A DNA stretch of 64,000 nt from an uncultured Oceanospirillaceae bacterium (GCA_937136055.1 CAKZOD010000088.1:27937-91936); one strand, 5' to 3'. Positions 26,163-36,046 are shown, counted from the first letter of the stretch. The notes: generated from the sequence alone by a model not told the origin. Numbers and translations are program-made.

Positions 26163-27095
26163 TTATCTTATCATTTTCTTAACAAAGACAACGACAAAGA
26201 GTGCCAGCGTGAAGCTACCGCTTAAAGCCTCTGTTGCGGCAAGAAAACGACTAAAACCCTGTGGGGTAATATCCCCATAACCCAATGTTGTAAACGTCAC
26301 CACACTAAAATACAAAGCATCTAAAAAATAATACAGATTTTGACCTAAGCTCTCATCAAAATTAATTTGCAGCAGCTCACCTGCATAGTTCAGCCCAGAA
26401 AAGAGATAAATGGCAGCATAAATAAAAATCGTCAACAATGTAAAACCAATAATGCGTAAAGGCTCTTCACCGTAACCGCAAAATAAATCAACCGTTTTAG
26501 AGAGGATTCTCGCACCTGAATAGAGTGGTAGTTGCTTTCGTCGAGTCACCATCTCTTTGCGAAAAAAACGCCCTGACAAATCAAACAAACCCTCGTCTTC
26601 TGTCACTATACGTAAATGACGATAGATCTCTTCAGCTTGTTGATACAGATCGTTTCTCTCTTTGAAATCCGTGGTTTTTCTGGCCATTTTCTCTTGAAGA
26701 ATATCCTCCCCCCATTGAATATGCTCCAGCTTAGCATGCTCAAAATTTGCACCGAGCAAGTTACAATCTTCTAGATTGGCACAGTGCAAATTAGCATATT
26801 TAAAATTGGCTTTCATTAGTGAGCAGCCAGAAAAATCAACCATAAAACAATGGGCTGATTGAAAGTCAGAACGATAAAAATCGCAGTTACTGAAATTGTA
26901 TCCAGAGCGGGAATTACTGTTGACCAAATAAATATTTTTCAAATCGACCCGCGAAAGCTTGAAACCATCCATCGCGATACCCGTTTTTGCGCGCTGCTCA
27001 AGCATTTTAACGAGTTCGCTCTCCTCTTCTCGATCGTTTTGGCGCCAAATTCGTTCATCTTCAACGGCAATTTGTCTAAAATCAGCAGCTAACAT
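26163..27095 (-). CDS. Pentapeptide-repeat protein fused to a two-helix potassium channel domain
   Basis: About 310 residues. Residues 65-128 are pentapeptide-repeat-like (SNCDFYRSDFQSA, LMKANFKYANLHCANLEDCN), a right-handed beta-helix. A linker precedes a C-terminal ion channel domain with a first helix (FTLLTIFIYAAIYLFSG), the selectivity filter TLGYGD near residue 270, and a last helix (FTLALFVVVFVKKM). It should form tetrameric K+ channels with a cytoplasmic beta-helix. ATG at 27095 has AAAGG six bases before it, better placed than the ATG at 27101. Confidence 0.85.
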   Translation of the reverse strand: MLAADFRQIAVEDERIWRQNDREEESELVKMLEQRAKTGIAMDGFKLSRVDLKNIYLVNSNSRSGYNFSNCDFYRSDFQSAHCFMVDFSGCSLMKANFKYANLHCANLEDCNLLGANFEHAKLEHIQWGEDILQEKMARKTTDFKERNDLYQQAEEIYRHLRIVTEDEGLFDLSGRFFRKEMVTRRKQLPLYSGARILSKTVDLFCGYGEEPLRIIGFTLLTIFIYAAIYLFSGLNYAGELLQINFDESLGQNLYYFLDALYFSVVTFTTLGYGDITPQGFSRFLAATEALSGSFTLALFVVVFVKKMIR

Positions 27096-27101
27096 ATGCA
27101 T

Positions 27102-27445
27102 CCTTTCGTGATCACAACCAAGTACTTATTTGAATAAACTTAAACCTGAAACTCAAACCAGCCAATCCCAAAAAGCGATTGATATCACTGAAATTAAATA
27201 TAAATCTTGAGTTAATAGAGCGACTAAAGAGTTTATGTATACAGTAATGCCTGCGCTTTATCCTTTATAGGCATAGCGTCATAGGCTTTTGCAAACCCTA
27301 GAGTCGATTAAACCGTTTTCAAAACTCACAGGTAATGCGGACTGTTGAGCGGTCAAGCTTGATAAATAAAGCATAGACAATGATCATTATTTGTCATATT
27401 TTTTAGCCGATTTCCTCCCTGTTTTCATTTTCAACAGTGATTTGT
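27102..27445. other. 344-bp intergenic region without recognised features
   Basis: The gap between the channel gene start and the LysR gene end, both on the minus strand. It should carry the channel promoter. No hairpin, repeat or ORF with coding character was seen. Confidence 0.4.
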
Positions 27446-28351
27446 TTATGATGATGCACCGTTCACAACATTTTTAAGCTCATTGACAATCCCTTGTGCA
27501 GCGGCAGATAGCGCTGCTCTTTTACGAGTAATAATACCCACTTTGCGTGAGATAGTAGGCTCTACGAGGGGCACACAAACAGAGCCTAATTCTTTCATTT
27601 GTTGCGTACAAATGGTAGGAACCAATCCAATACCTAGACCTTTAGCAACTAATCTACCTACCGTTGAAAACTGGTGCGCTTCAAACGAGACAGTTAAATT
27701 GATGTCTTCTTTTTGCAGCTCTCTATCTATTTGTAAACGCATACTAGAGGGGCGTTGCAGGGTTACCAATTCTTGATCTACCATTTGGGACCAAGTCAAT
27801 TGACGCTCCTTCGCCAAGGGATGATCTGCACTCAGCGCCGCGATGAAGCTATCTTCAAACAACGGTTCAAACAACAAATCTTGCGCATCACCAGGGTCAA
27901 AACTAATCCCCACTTCGACTCGTCCAATACGAACCATTTCGACCACTTCTTCCGCAATAACGTCATGTACAGCGACATTAATATCCGGGTGCTTTTCTCT
28001 AAATTTCAATAGCACATTTGGCAGCTGATTAACCGCGAACGACGGCATGCAAGATATTGCAATTTTTCCTCTAAAGAGCGAGAAACGACTCTGCACTTCT
28101 TCAAAAGCATCATCCCAATCAGTAATCAAGCGCATCGCTGTTTTATAAAATGCTTCTCCTTCAGGTGTGAGTCGCAAAGCACGTGTGGTTCGCACTAGTA
28201 ATTTCCCACCCAACGCATCTTCTAAATTTTTTATTGCAATAGAAAGTGCCGGTTGAGACAAATGCACTTGCTCACAAGCTTCTGTAAAACTGCGTGTTTT
28301 AGCAACTGCAATAAAGGCTCTTAACTGCTTCACGGTAAAATGATGGTTCAC
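27446..28351 (-). CDS. LysR-family transcriptional regulator
   Basis: A 301-residue LTTR. The N-terminal winged HTH reads FTVKQLRAFIAVAKTRSFTE and VHLSQPALSIAIKNLEDALG. The effector domain follows from about residue 90 (GKIAISCMPSFAVNQLP). GTG start at 28351 with AGGAAG upstream. It is divergent from the CoA-transferase genes across 248 bp, the typical arrangement in which an LTTR activates its neighbour, so it probably controls scoA-scoB in response to a short-chain acid or ketone-body-like metabolite. Confidence 0.9.
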   Translation of the reverse strand: MNHHFTVKQLRAFIAVAKTRSFTEACEQVHLSQPALSIAIKNLEDALGGKLLVRTTRALRLTPEGEAFYKTAMRLITDWDDAFEEVQSRFSLFRGKIAISCMPSFAVNQLPNVLLKFREKHPDINVAVHDVIAEEVVEMVRIGRVEVGISFDPGDAQDLLFEPLFEDSFIAALSADHPLAKERQLTWSQMVDQELVTLQRPSSMRLQIDRELQKEDINLTVSFEAHQFSTVGRLVAKGLGIGLVPTICTQQMKELGSVCVPLVEPTISRKVGIITRKRAALSAAAQGIVNELKNVVNGASS

Positions 28352-28599
28352 AATTATCTTCCTGCTTCTGTTACTGAATTAAGAATTCAATTTTCCGGTT
28401 CTGGTATTTAAAGTTTTTATTATTTTACAATACGTTCAAGATACTTTTATGAAACTTGATTACTGCCCTTTTTAAAGAAGTATTAACAAAACCATTCATA
28501 AAATATTCTAATAAATGATTATATTTTTTTTATTTGATAAATACTAGATCATAAGACAAACTCGGGATAAGCATCTCAAAAGCAAACGGAGGTAAACGA

Positions 28600-29298
28600 A
28601 TGTCAGGTTTTAATAAAGTCGTAGATAGCTACGAAGAAGCAATGGCCGGATTAACAGACGGCATGACTGTACTAGCAGGTGGTTTCGGCCTTTGTGGTAT
28701 TCCAGAGAACTTAATCGCACAAATAAAAAAATCAGCGGTTAAAGATCTCACTGTCGTTTCAAATAACTGTGGGGTCGACGGCTTCGGTTTAGGCGTATTA
28801 CTTGAAGATAGACAAATCAAAAAAATGATTTCTTCATATGTCGGTGAAAACGCACTTTTTGAAAAGCAACTCCTCGCAGGAGAGCTAGAAGTAGAACTTA
28901 CTCCTCAAGGTACACTTGCTGAAAAAATGCGTGCCGGCGGTGCGGGGATCCCTGCATTTTATACCGCGACAGGTTTTGGCACGCCAGTGGGAGAAGGCAA
29001 AGAAGTCAGAGAGTTCGCTGACAAATCTTACATTCTAGAAGAATCTATTACCGGTGACTTTGCTATCGTAAAAGGCTGGAAAGCAGATAAGTTCGGAAAT
29101 GTTATTTATCGCCACACAGCTCAGAACTTCAACCCACTCGCTGCAACTGCAGGCAAAATCACAGTCGTTGAAGTAGAAGAAATTGTTGAGCCTGGTGAGT
29201 TAGATCCCACTCAAATACATACCCCTGGCATATACGTTAATCGTGTTATTAAGGGAAATTTTGAGAAGCGAATCGAACAACGTACCGTTCGCGACTAG
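28600..29298 (+). CDS. scoA: 3-oxoacid CoA-transferase subunit A
   Basis: A 232-residue class I CoA-transferase alpha subunit with the signature [19 protein letters not shown] and CoA-binding [12 protein letters not shown], then [14 protein letters not shown]. Together with subunit B it moves CoA from succinyl-CoA (or acetyl-CoA) to acetoacetate or a related 3-oxoacid. A strong GGAGG ribosome site is followed by ATG at 28600. Substrate could be acetoacetate, 3-oxoadipate or another acid; the sequence looks closer to succinyl-CoA:3-oxoacid enzymes. Confidence 0.9.
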   Translation: MSGFNKVVDSYEEAMAGLTDGMTVLAGGFGLCGIPENLIAQIKKSAVKDLTVVSNNCGVDGFGLGVLLEDRQIKKMISSYVGENALFEKQLLAGELEVELTPQGTLAEKMRAGGAGIPAFYTATGFGTPVGEGKEVREFADKSYILEESITGDFAIVKGWKADKFGNVIYRHTAQNFNPLAATAGKITVVEVEEIVEPGELDPTQIHTPGIYVNRVIKGNFEKRIEQRTVRD

Positions 29299-29400
29299 TT
29301 TAACAAACCCATTATCGATTTAGATCTGAGTAACTGTTACACGTATAAAACGCACACTTTTAAGAAAGTGAAGTTACTTTTGCGCAGATTTAAACATTAA

Positions 29401-29423
29401 GCTATGCCGCTATATCGCATAGC
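29401..29423 (+). promoter_or_regulatory. Small hairpin abutting the scoB ribosome site
   Basis: Arms gctatgc (29401-29407) and gcatagc (29417-29423) pair perfectly, ending one base before the AAGGAG ribosome site of scoB. This may tune subunit B translation. The whole intergenic spacer is 142 bp, unusually long for a two-subunit CoA-transferase. Confidence 0.4.
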
Positions 29424-29440
29424 AAGGAGCTGAAAAAATT

Positions 29441-30097
29441 ATGGCAATGTCACGTGAACAAATTGCGACTCGTGTCGCTCGTGAATTAAAAGATGGATAC
29501 TACGTCAACCTCGGTATCGGTATTCCAACTTTAGTTGCAAACTACGTCCCTGATGATATCGAAGTTATGCTGCAATCTGAAAATGGTTTGTTAGGAATGG
29601 GACCTTTCCCAACTGACAGTGAAGTAGATGCCGATATGATTAACGCAGGTAAGCAGACGGTTACTGCGGCAACCGGCGCTTCTATTTTTTCATCTGCTGA
29701 ATCTTTTGCCATGATCCGCGGTGGTCATGTTGACTTAACGGTTCTAGGTGCATTTGAAGTTGATGTGATGGGTAACATTGCATCTTGGATGATTCCAGGA
29801 AAATTGATTAAAGGCATGGGCGGCGCAATGGATTTGGTTGCAGGCGCTGATAACATTATTGTTACTATGACGCATGCATCTAAGCATGGTGAATCAAAAC
29901 TGCTAGATCGCTGCTCACTACCGCTTACCGGTGCTGGCTGCATTAATAAGGTGCTCACAGATCTCGCATATTTAGAAATTAAAGACCAAGCATTTATTTT
30001 AAAAGAGCGTGCTCCAGGTGTTTCCGTGGATGAAATTGTTGCTAAAACCGCGGGTAAATTGATCGTACCTGATCATGTACCTGAAATAGAGTTTTAG
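29441..30097 (+). CDS. scoB: 3-oxoacid CoA-transferase subunit B
   Basis: A 218-residue class I CoA-transferase beta subunit. The catalytic glutamate lies in MLQSENGLLGMGP, matching the SENG signature, near residue 50. GGHVDLTVLGAFEVD and NWIMPG-like GNIASWMIPGK complete the family pattern. Works with ScoA. ATG at 29441 behind AAGGAG. A hairpin terminator follows at 30113-30146, so scoA-scoB is a closed unit. Confidence 0.9.
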   Translation: MAMSREQIATRVARELKDGYYVNLGIGIPTLVANYVPDDIEVMLQSENGLLGMGPFPTDSEVDADMINAGKQTVTAATGASIFSSAESFAMIRGGHVDLTVLGAFEVDVMGNIASWMIPGKLIKGMGGAMDLVAGADNIIVTMTHASKHGESKLLDRCSLPLTGAGCINKVLTDLAYLEIKDQAFILKERAPGVSVDEIVAKTAGKLIVPDHVPEIEF

Positions 30098-30112
30098 ACT
30101 CAACAAAAACAG

Positions 30113-30146
30113 AACCGCTGTAGTAAAATGTAACATTACAGCGGTT
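30113..30146 (+). terminator. Intrinsic-type terminator after scoB
   Basis: Arms aaccgctgta (30113-30122) and tacagcggtt (30137-30146) are perfect reverse complements with a 14-nt loop, followed by a T-rich tail (tgttatg). Confidence 0.65.
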
Positions 30147-30248
30147 TGTTATGATATTTGGATCAGCATACTGTGATTTCAGCTTCATAACCGTTTCACT
30201 GCAAAATTATAGATTCAGTTTTAAATGAGCGACTTTTATCTGACTTCT

Positions 30249-30318
30249 ATTTAAGGTCTTTCATTTAAAGCCTTTCATCTAAGGCCTTTCATTTAAGCTC
30301 TTTAATTTAAGGTCTTTC
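30249..30318. repeat. Five tandem 14-bp repeats of ATTTAAGGCCTTTC type
   Basis: Five contiguous 14-mers with consensus atttaaggyctttc occupy 30249-30318, each differing by one to four bases. They sit upstream of the GntR gene, in a 325-bp non-coding stretch after the scoB terminator. No inverted symmetry makes them obvious operators; they could be repeated regulator sites or simple slippage. Confidence 0.9.
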
Positions 30319-30422
30319 AGCCTCTAAATATATGTTTTACACTTCGCTATCGATTATCAACCTAACGTTAAGCAAATAACCCATAAAATACAGGACTTAC
30401 AAGTCCATTAAGGCATACTATT

Positions 30423-31073
30423 TTGCAAGGCATAGAAAACACTGACTCTCACCGCATCGTCTATTTGCTAAGCGATCAAATCCGCCGTGAAATTTTATCG
30501 GGAATATTACTCCCTGATGTAGAACTCTCTTTAACTGACTTGCAAAAAGAATACGGCGGAAATGTTCAAGATATCGTTCAAGCTCTTGCTCTTTTGAGTA
30601 CTGAGGGCTTAACGATACAACAAGCTAGCGGTCACTTTTATGTTGCGAATCCTAGGGAGTCGGATGCACTAGGCCTCATTGAAATGCGCGCAAATTTAGA
30701 GTGCACTATTTTGGCTTGCTCTATGGAAAAAGGTAATATTCACTGGCACGGTTTATTGCTATCAGCTAAAAGAAATTTATTGGATACTTTAGCGCTAGCC
30801 CAAACTAATTTTGAACAATATGCCCCTGCGCTAGAAGAAAGCAATAGAGTGTTCCATCAAAGCTTGTGCTGCGCCTGTGACCTTGAAGAGCTCATCCAAA
30901 AGCAAGCGAAAATGTACCAACAAGGCTTCCGATTTCGCGTCGTGAAATTACAAGACTTGAGCCAGCGCCTTAGCACTATGACTGATAATGTTAATTTATT
31001 GGTTGAAGCTATTATTAATAACGATCTCCCCAAAGCGAAACAATTGCTTTATCGGTTTATTACTTTCACATAA
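30423..31073 (+). CDS. GntR-family regulator (FCD/FadR subfamily)
   Basis: A 216-residue regulator with an N-terminal winged HTH (IVYLLSDQIRREILSGIL, TDLQKEYGGNVQDIVQALALLSTEGLTI) and a helical C-terminal effector domain of FCD type beginning LGLIEMRANLECTI. No ATG begins the full domain; a TTG at 30423 with AAGG upstream gives the complete HTH. It precedes the xanthine dehydrogenase genes in the same direction, so it likely controls purine use. The HTH is divergent from well studied members. Confidence 0.8.
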   Translation: MQGIENTDSHRIVYLLSDQIRREILSGILLPDVELSLTDLQKEYGGNVQDIVQALALLSTEGLTIQQASGHFYVANPRESDALGLIEMRANLECTILACSMEKGNIHWHGLLLSAKRNLLDTLALAQTNFEQYAPALEESNRVFHQSLCCACDLEELIQKQAKMYQQGFRFRVVKLQDLSQRLSTMTDNVNLLVEAIINNDLPKAKQLLYRFITFT

Positions 31074-31189
31074 GTCCCTTTACCCCTTTAATTTTAGTGA
31101 ACTAGCCAAAAACTACACTTAACAATTACCTTTAACTATCTTCTCTTTACAGCCAAATACACAACTCATTTGTTTTTTCTTAGAAAAAC

Positions 31190-31218
31190 TTGACCCAAAA
31201 GTCAGCTTTTAGTCTAAT
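31190..31218 (+). promoter_or_regulatory. Predicted sigma-70 promoter of the xdh operon
   Basis: TTGACC (31190-31195) and TCTAAT (31213-31218) are separated by 17 bp. Each differs by one base from the consensus. The -10 element lies about 133 bp before the xdhA start codon, so a long leader is implied. Confidence 0.5.
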
Positions 31219-31350
31219 TGATGAAATACTTATCCTAGTTACGCCTTACTAGCGCCGGATTCAGCTTTAATAAGCCAGTTTCAAATCCAATAAGGAGTGT
31301 ATTCCTTAGCCAGCGCCACTCAATAATAATGATAAAAAAGGAGACCAAAA

Positions 31351-32820
31351 GTGATTGAGTTTTTGCTCCATAATGAAAAAATCACCCTGACAGATATAGA
31401 CCCTAATACGACTGTTTTGCAGTTTTTAAGGGTTCACAAGAAACTCACCGGTACTAAAGAAGGCTGTGCCTCCGGAGACTGTGGCGCATGCACTATCTGC
31501 CTTGTCGAGTTAGATGAAAATAATCAACTACGGTATAAAACAGTCAATGCCTGCATCACCTTGGTGAGTGCATTACAAGGTAAACAGCTGATCAGCATCG
31601 AAGCACTCAAGCAATCACAGCTACATAGCTCGCAGCAGGCAATGGTTGATAACGACGGTTCACAATGTGGTTTTTGTACTCCAGGTTTTGTCATGTCTCT
31701 GTTTGGCTTGCAAAAAAATCACGATCACTTTAATCGTCATCAAACCCACCAAGCACTGGCCGGTAATTTATGCCGCTGTACAGGTTATCGCGCAATCGAA
31801 AATGCTGCTAAGCAAATGTTTGAACAGCCAATAGTGGATCATTTTGATCCTTTAGAAGAGAGTATTCAGCAGCAACTTGCGCAGATAAACCTTAATACCC
31901 AGCGCGATAGTGCAATGCTTGCCCTAAACGATAACTACTGCCATTTGCCGAACGATAGCGACACCCTCGCCCACCTTTTAATTAACAACCCTCAAAGCAC
32001 TTTAATCGCCGGGGGCACAGACTTAAGCCTTGCGATTACCCAGCACAACACCCGTTTTTCTCAGCTGATTGCATTGAGCAATGTAAAAGAATTACATCAA
32101 TACACTATTTCAGATCACCAAATAGAAATTGGTGCGGCGTTATCACTCACAAAATGCCAAAAAATATTTCAACAAACGATTCCCGAGTTTGCCGCATTGT
32201 TAGATAGGTTCGCTTCCTTACAAATTCGCAACCAAGGCAGCATTGGGGGAAACATCGCAAATGCATCTCCAATCGGCGATACACCGCCCGCGCTGATTGC
32301 ATTGGGGGCATCTTTAATACTGCGCCGCGGTGACAGCAGGCGCTCTGTTAAAGTCGAGGATTTCTTTGTCGATTATCGTAAAACAGTTTTAGAAAGCAGT
32401 GAGTTTATTGAGAAAATTTTAATTCCAATCCCCACCCAGCCATATTTATTTAAGATTTATAAGGTCTCTAAACGCTTAGATGATGATATTTCAGCGCTAT
32501 CAGCGGCTTGTCTGCTGAGCCTTGAAAATGAGAAGGTAACTAAAATTTGCCTGGCTTTTGGTGGTATGGCTGCCATCGCAAAGCGCGCCTATCACACAGA
32601 AAAAGCGCTTGAAAATCAGCACTGGGGTTTAGCCGCTGTCAAAAGTGCCCAACCTGCTCTTGAGCAAGATTTCACACCTTTGTCAGATTTTCGCGCATCG
32701 AGTCAGTATCGGATGCAGGTGGCAAAAAACGTGTTACATAAGTTATTGATTGAGACACCACAAGTAACCGATAAAAGTGATGAATTAACTGCTAAGACGA
32801 GGATTTCAGATTATGTCTAA
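31351..32820 (+). CDS. xdhA: Xanthine dehydrogenase small subunit (2Fe-2S and FAD)
   Basis: A 489-residue subunit combining two [2Fe-2S] clusters and FAD. The plant-type cluster is in CASGDCGACTICL, the second in CGFCTPGFVM and NLCRCTGYRAI. The FAD domain has LIAGGTDLSL and NQGSIGGNIANASPIGDTPP. It passes electrons from the molybdenum site to NAD+. Start is GTG at 31351 with AAGGAG. It overlaps xdhB by 8 nt, implying coupled translation. Length and arrangement match bacterial XdhA. Confidence 0.96.
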   Translation: MIEFLLHNEKITLTDIDPNTTVLQFLRVHKKLTGTKEGCASGDCGACTICLVELDENNQLRYKTVNACITLVSALQGKQLISIEALKQSQLHSSQQAMVDNDGSQCGFCTPGFVMSLFGLQKNHDHFNRHQTHQALAGNLCRCTGYRAIENAAKQMFEQPIVDHFDPLEESIQQQLAQINLNTQRDSAMLALNDNYCHLPNDSDTLAHLLINNPQSTLIAGGTDLSLAITQHNTRFSQLIALSNVKELHQYTISDHQIEIGAALSLTKCQKIFQQTIPEFAALLDRFASLQIRNQGSIGGNIANASPIGDTPPALIALGASLILRRGDSRRSVKVEDFFVDYRKTVLESSEFIEKILIPIPTQPYLFKIYKVSKRLDDDISALSAACLLSLENEKVTKICLAFGGMAAIAKRAYHTEKALENQHWGLAAVKSAQPALEQDFTPLSDFRASSQYRMQVAKNVLHKLLIETPQVTDKSDELTAKTRISDYV

Positions 32821-35212
32821 CGCTCCGATAAGCCCCCTTAGCCACACTGAAATGCAAGAAATAGTACGCAGTGATATTCAAAGCGGTGTGGGTAAAAAAA
32901 TTCCCCACGAAAGTGCTAGCCGGCATGTGACAGGTGAAGCTATCTATATTGATGATCGCTTAGAGTTTGCTAATCAGTTGCATATCTACCCTATTCTCAG
33001 CGATGTAGCTCACGGCACCATTGAAAAGCTAGAACTTGATGAGTGTACCCAAGCTGATGGCGTTGAAGCTGTCTATACTGAGGCTGATATTCCTGGGGAA
33101 AGTGACATTGGACCGGTGCTTCCAGGAGATCCTTTAATGGCAGATAAAACCGTTGAATACATTGGCCAAGTAATCGCCATTGTGGCAGCTCGCTCTTTTG
33201 AACAAGCACAGCAAGCAGCCGCATTAGCTAAAATCACCATTGCCCCCCTGCCTGCTATTCTCGATGTAAAAGAAGCACATCAAAAGCAACATTACGTGAT
33301 GGAGCCACACAGCCACAACATTGGTGATGCTAAGCAAGCTTTAAAGGATGCACCGCACACCTTAAAGGGTGAGCTCAATATTGGCGGGCAAGAGCATTTT
33401 TATCTTGAAACACAAATATGTACCACCATCCCAACAGAGGAAGGTGGCATGCAAGTGTACACTTCTAGCCAACATCCTAGCGAAGTGCAAAAGCTAGTCG
33501 CTCAAGTGATTAATGTTCCTTTGCACAAAGTCGTCGTTGATATGCGTAGAATGGGCGGCGGCTTTGGCGGCAAAGAAACACAGGCGGCACAACCTGCTTG
33601 CTTAGCAGCCCTTGTCTCTCACCTAACTGCAAAACCCTGCAAAATGCGCTTGCCCCGCGAGCTTGATATGCGCATGACAGGCAAGCGCCATCCTTTTGTA
33701 GTGCTCTATCACGTAGGCTTTAATCAACAGGGTCAACTACTTGGCTTAAAGCTCGATCTATTAGCGGATTGCGGCTATTCACCTGATTTATCAGGCTCCA
33801 TTGTTGATCGTGCTATGTTCCACTCAGATAATGCCTACTACCTTGGCAACGCATCCATTACAGGTTATCGCTGCAAAACCCACCGCGCTTCAAATACCGC
33901 TTATCGTGGTTTTGGTGGCCCACAAGGCATGGTTGCAATCGAAGAGATTATTGAACAAATCAGCGGTTATTTAAAAATCGATCCTCTCACAGTGCGCAAA
34001 CGAAATTACTACCAGAAAGAGCAGCGAAACTTAACGCATTACGGGCAAGTGGTTGAAGGCAATTTATTAGATGAAATGACACAACAGCTTGAAGAAAGCG
34101 CCCAATACCAGCAGCGCAAACAAGAAATAGCCGCTTTTAACCAACAAGACTCTCACTTGAAAAAGGGAATTGCGTTTACGCCCGTTAAATTCGGCATTTC
34201 ATTCACGGCCACTTTCCTCAACCAGGGTGGCGCGCTCATTCATATCTACACTGACGGCAGCATTCACCTGAATCATGGTGGCACCGAAATGGGCCAAGGC
34301 CTACATACCAAAGTCGCGCAAATAGTTGCTGAAGAATTCCAAGTTGATGTTGATCGAGTGCTGGTCAGTGCAACAAATACCGACAAAGTCCCCAATACCT
34401 CTCCAACTGCGGCATCATCTGGCACCGATATTAACGGTAAGGCTGCTCAAAATGCAGCACGCACCATAAAACAGCGCTTGCTAGCGTTCGCAGTACAGCA
34501 CTATAACGTGGCCTTAGGCGAGATACAGTTTGTAAACAATCATGTAAAGCTCGGCACGAAAATCATCAGCTTTACAGAATTAATTCAGCAAGCCTATTTC
34601 GGTCAGATTTCACTTTCAAGTACTGGCTTTTATCGCACCCCTAAAATATTTTACGATCGTGATAAAGCGTGTGGTACCCCTTTTTATTACTACTCTTTTG
34701 GCATGTCATGTTCAGAGGTAATCATCGATACCTTAACCGGCGAGTACAAAGTATTAAGGGCTGATATTCTGCATGATGTGGGCGATTCGTTAAATCCTCG
34801 CATCGATATTGGTCAAGTTGAGGGCGGCTTCTTGCAAGGTTTAGGCTGGCTTACCATGGAGGAGCTGGTTTGGAATGATACGGGTAAATTAATGACCAGT
34901 AATCCAATGAGCTACAAAATTCCAGCGATGACAGATACGCCAAATGATTTCAGAGTCAAATTGGTTGAGAATCGCCAAAATCCAGAAGATACCGTTTACC
35001 ATTCTAAAGCGGTAGGCGAGCCACCGTTCATGCTTGCCATTTCCGTATGGTGTGCACTTAAAAACGCCGTTGCTAGTATTGATAATTACCAATCACCGGT
35101 TACATTGAATGCTCCCGCCACCCCGGAAGCTGTTATGTGGGCGGCTCAACATATGCAAGAAATACACGATGCAAGATCGATGGGCAATACAAACAGTAAA
35201 GGTGCTCAATAG
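32813..35212 (+). CDS. xdhB: Xanthine dehydrogenase molybdenum-binding large subunit
   Basis: A 799-residue subunit that hydroxylates hypoxanthine and xanthine to urate at the molybdopterin centre. Motifs in order: MGGGFGGKETQ (Moco binding), AYRGFGGPQGM, GGTEMGQGLHTK, and GEPPFMLAISVW with the catalytic glutamate near residue 745. Its ATG starts inside the end of xdhA (ATGTCTAA). It ends where xdhC begins (one shared base). All key residues are present. Confidence 0.96.
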   Translation: MSNAPISPLSHTEMQEIVRSDIQSGVGKKIPHESASRHVTGEAIYIDDRLEFANQLHIYPILSDVAHGTIEKLELDECTQADGVEAVYTEADIPGESDIGPVLPGDPLMADKTVEYIGQVIAIVAARSFEQAQQAAALAKITIAPLPAILDVKEAHQKQHYVMEPHSHNIGDAKQALKDAPHTLKGELNIGGQEHFYLETQICTTIPTEEGGMQVYTSSQHPSEVQKLVAQVINVPLHKVVVDMRRMGGGFGGKETQAAQPACLAALVSHLTAKPCKMRLPRELDMRMTGKRHPFVVLYHVGFNQQGQLLGLKLDLLADCGYSPDLSGSIVDRAMFHSDNAYYLGNASITGYRCKTHRASNTAYRGFGGPQGMVAIEEIIEQISGYLKIDPLTVRKRNYYQKEQRNLTHYGQVVEGNLLDEMTQQLEESAQYQQRKQEIAAFNQQDSHLKKGIAFTPVKFGISFTATFLNQGGALIHIYTDGSIHLNHGGTEMGQGLHTKVAQIVAEEFQVDVDRVLVSATNTDKVPNTSPTAASSGTDINGKAAQNAARTIKQRLLAFAVQHYNVALGEIQFVNNHVKLGTKIISFTELIQQAYFGQISLSSTGFYRTPKIFYDRDKACGTPFYYYSFGMSCSEVIIDTLTGEYKVLRADILHDVGDSLNPRIDIGQVEGGFLQGLGWLTMEELVWNDTGKLMTSNPMSYKIPAMTDTPNDFRVKLVENRQNPEDTVYHSKAVGEPPFMLAISVWCALKNAVASIDNYQSPVTLNAPATPEAVMWAAQHMQEIHDARSMGNTNSKGAQ

Positions 35213-36021
35213 TGGATAAGCGCTGGAGCAAGCTTCTCGATCAGCACATTGAGCGCAATGAAAACTGTGTTTTAGTGACCATACTCAGCACTAAAGGCTC
35301 TACACCGCGCGCCATTGGTAGCAAAATGTTAGTCACAAAAGAAGCTAGCCAATTGAGCATTGGCGGTGGGCATTTGGAGTATGAAGCGATTGATATTGCC
35401 CGTAACAAGCTTGCCAGCGGGGATGATAAACCACTAATTAAAGGATTTTCACTCGGTGCAAGCTTAGGCCAGTGTTGCGGAGGTCATGTCGAGCTATTGT
35501 TTGAAGCTTTTATAGAGCACAAACAATGCGTACTTGTTTTTGGAGCAGGTCATGTGGCTAATGCTCTGGTGCCGATTCTAGGACAACTGCCCTGCCAGGT
35601 TAAGTGGATTGATAATCGTAATGAGCTGTTTCCCAAAACAGTACCTGAGAACACGCAATGTATTTCAGCCATCGATATAGAAACACAAGTGCAAGCAATA
35701 CCTAATAACAGCTATGCTTTAGTCATGACACATGACCACCAGCTTGATCAGCGGATTTGCGAGCAACTCATATTATCTCAACAGTGTAATTTTATCGGGC
35801 TAATTGGCTCCCAAACCAAATGGAAAAAATTTAAGCTTAGGCTGACCCGCAAAGCCTTTAGTGAGCAACAAATAGCGAAAATTTGTTGCCCAGTGGGCGA
35901 ATCTAGTTTACAAGGCAAGCTTCCGATGGAAGTTGCTATCAGCATCAGCGCACAGTTTATCAAATATTATCAAGCTCAAAGCAGCTGTAATTTATCTCTG
36001 GTAAGCAGTGAGCATCAATAA
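35212..36021 (+). CDS. xdhC: XdhC, molybdenum cofactor insertion/sulfuration chaperone
   Basis: A 269-residue XdhC/CoxI-family protein. N-terminal VTILSTKGSTPRAIGSKMLV and LGQCCGGHVELLFE are the family signature with Cys-Cys near residue 97. A Rossmann domain follows (VLVFGAGHVANALVPIL). It binds Moco and delivers the sulfurated form to XdhB. GTG start overlaps the xdhB stop by one base. Confidence 0.95.
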   Translation: MDKRWSKLLDQHIERNENCVLVTILSTKGSTPRAIGSKMLVTKEASQLSIGGGHLEYEAIDIARNKLASGDDKPLIKGFSLGASLGQCCGGHVELLFEAFIEHKQCVLVFGAGHVANALVPILGQLPCQVKWIDNRNELFPKTVPENTQCISAIDIETQVQAIPNNSYALVMTHDHQLDQRICEQLILSQQCNFIGLIGSQTKWKKFKLRLTRKAFSEQQIAKICCPVGESSLQGKLPMEVAISISAQFIKYYQAQSSCNLSLVSSEHQ

Positions 36022-36046
36022 TTTCAAATTGAATAAGAGACTCTAA

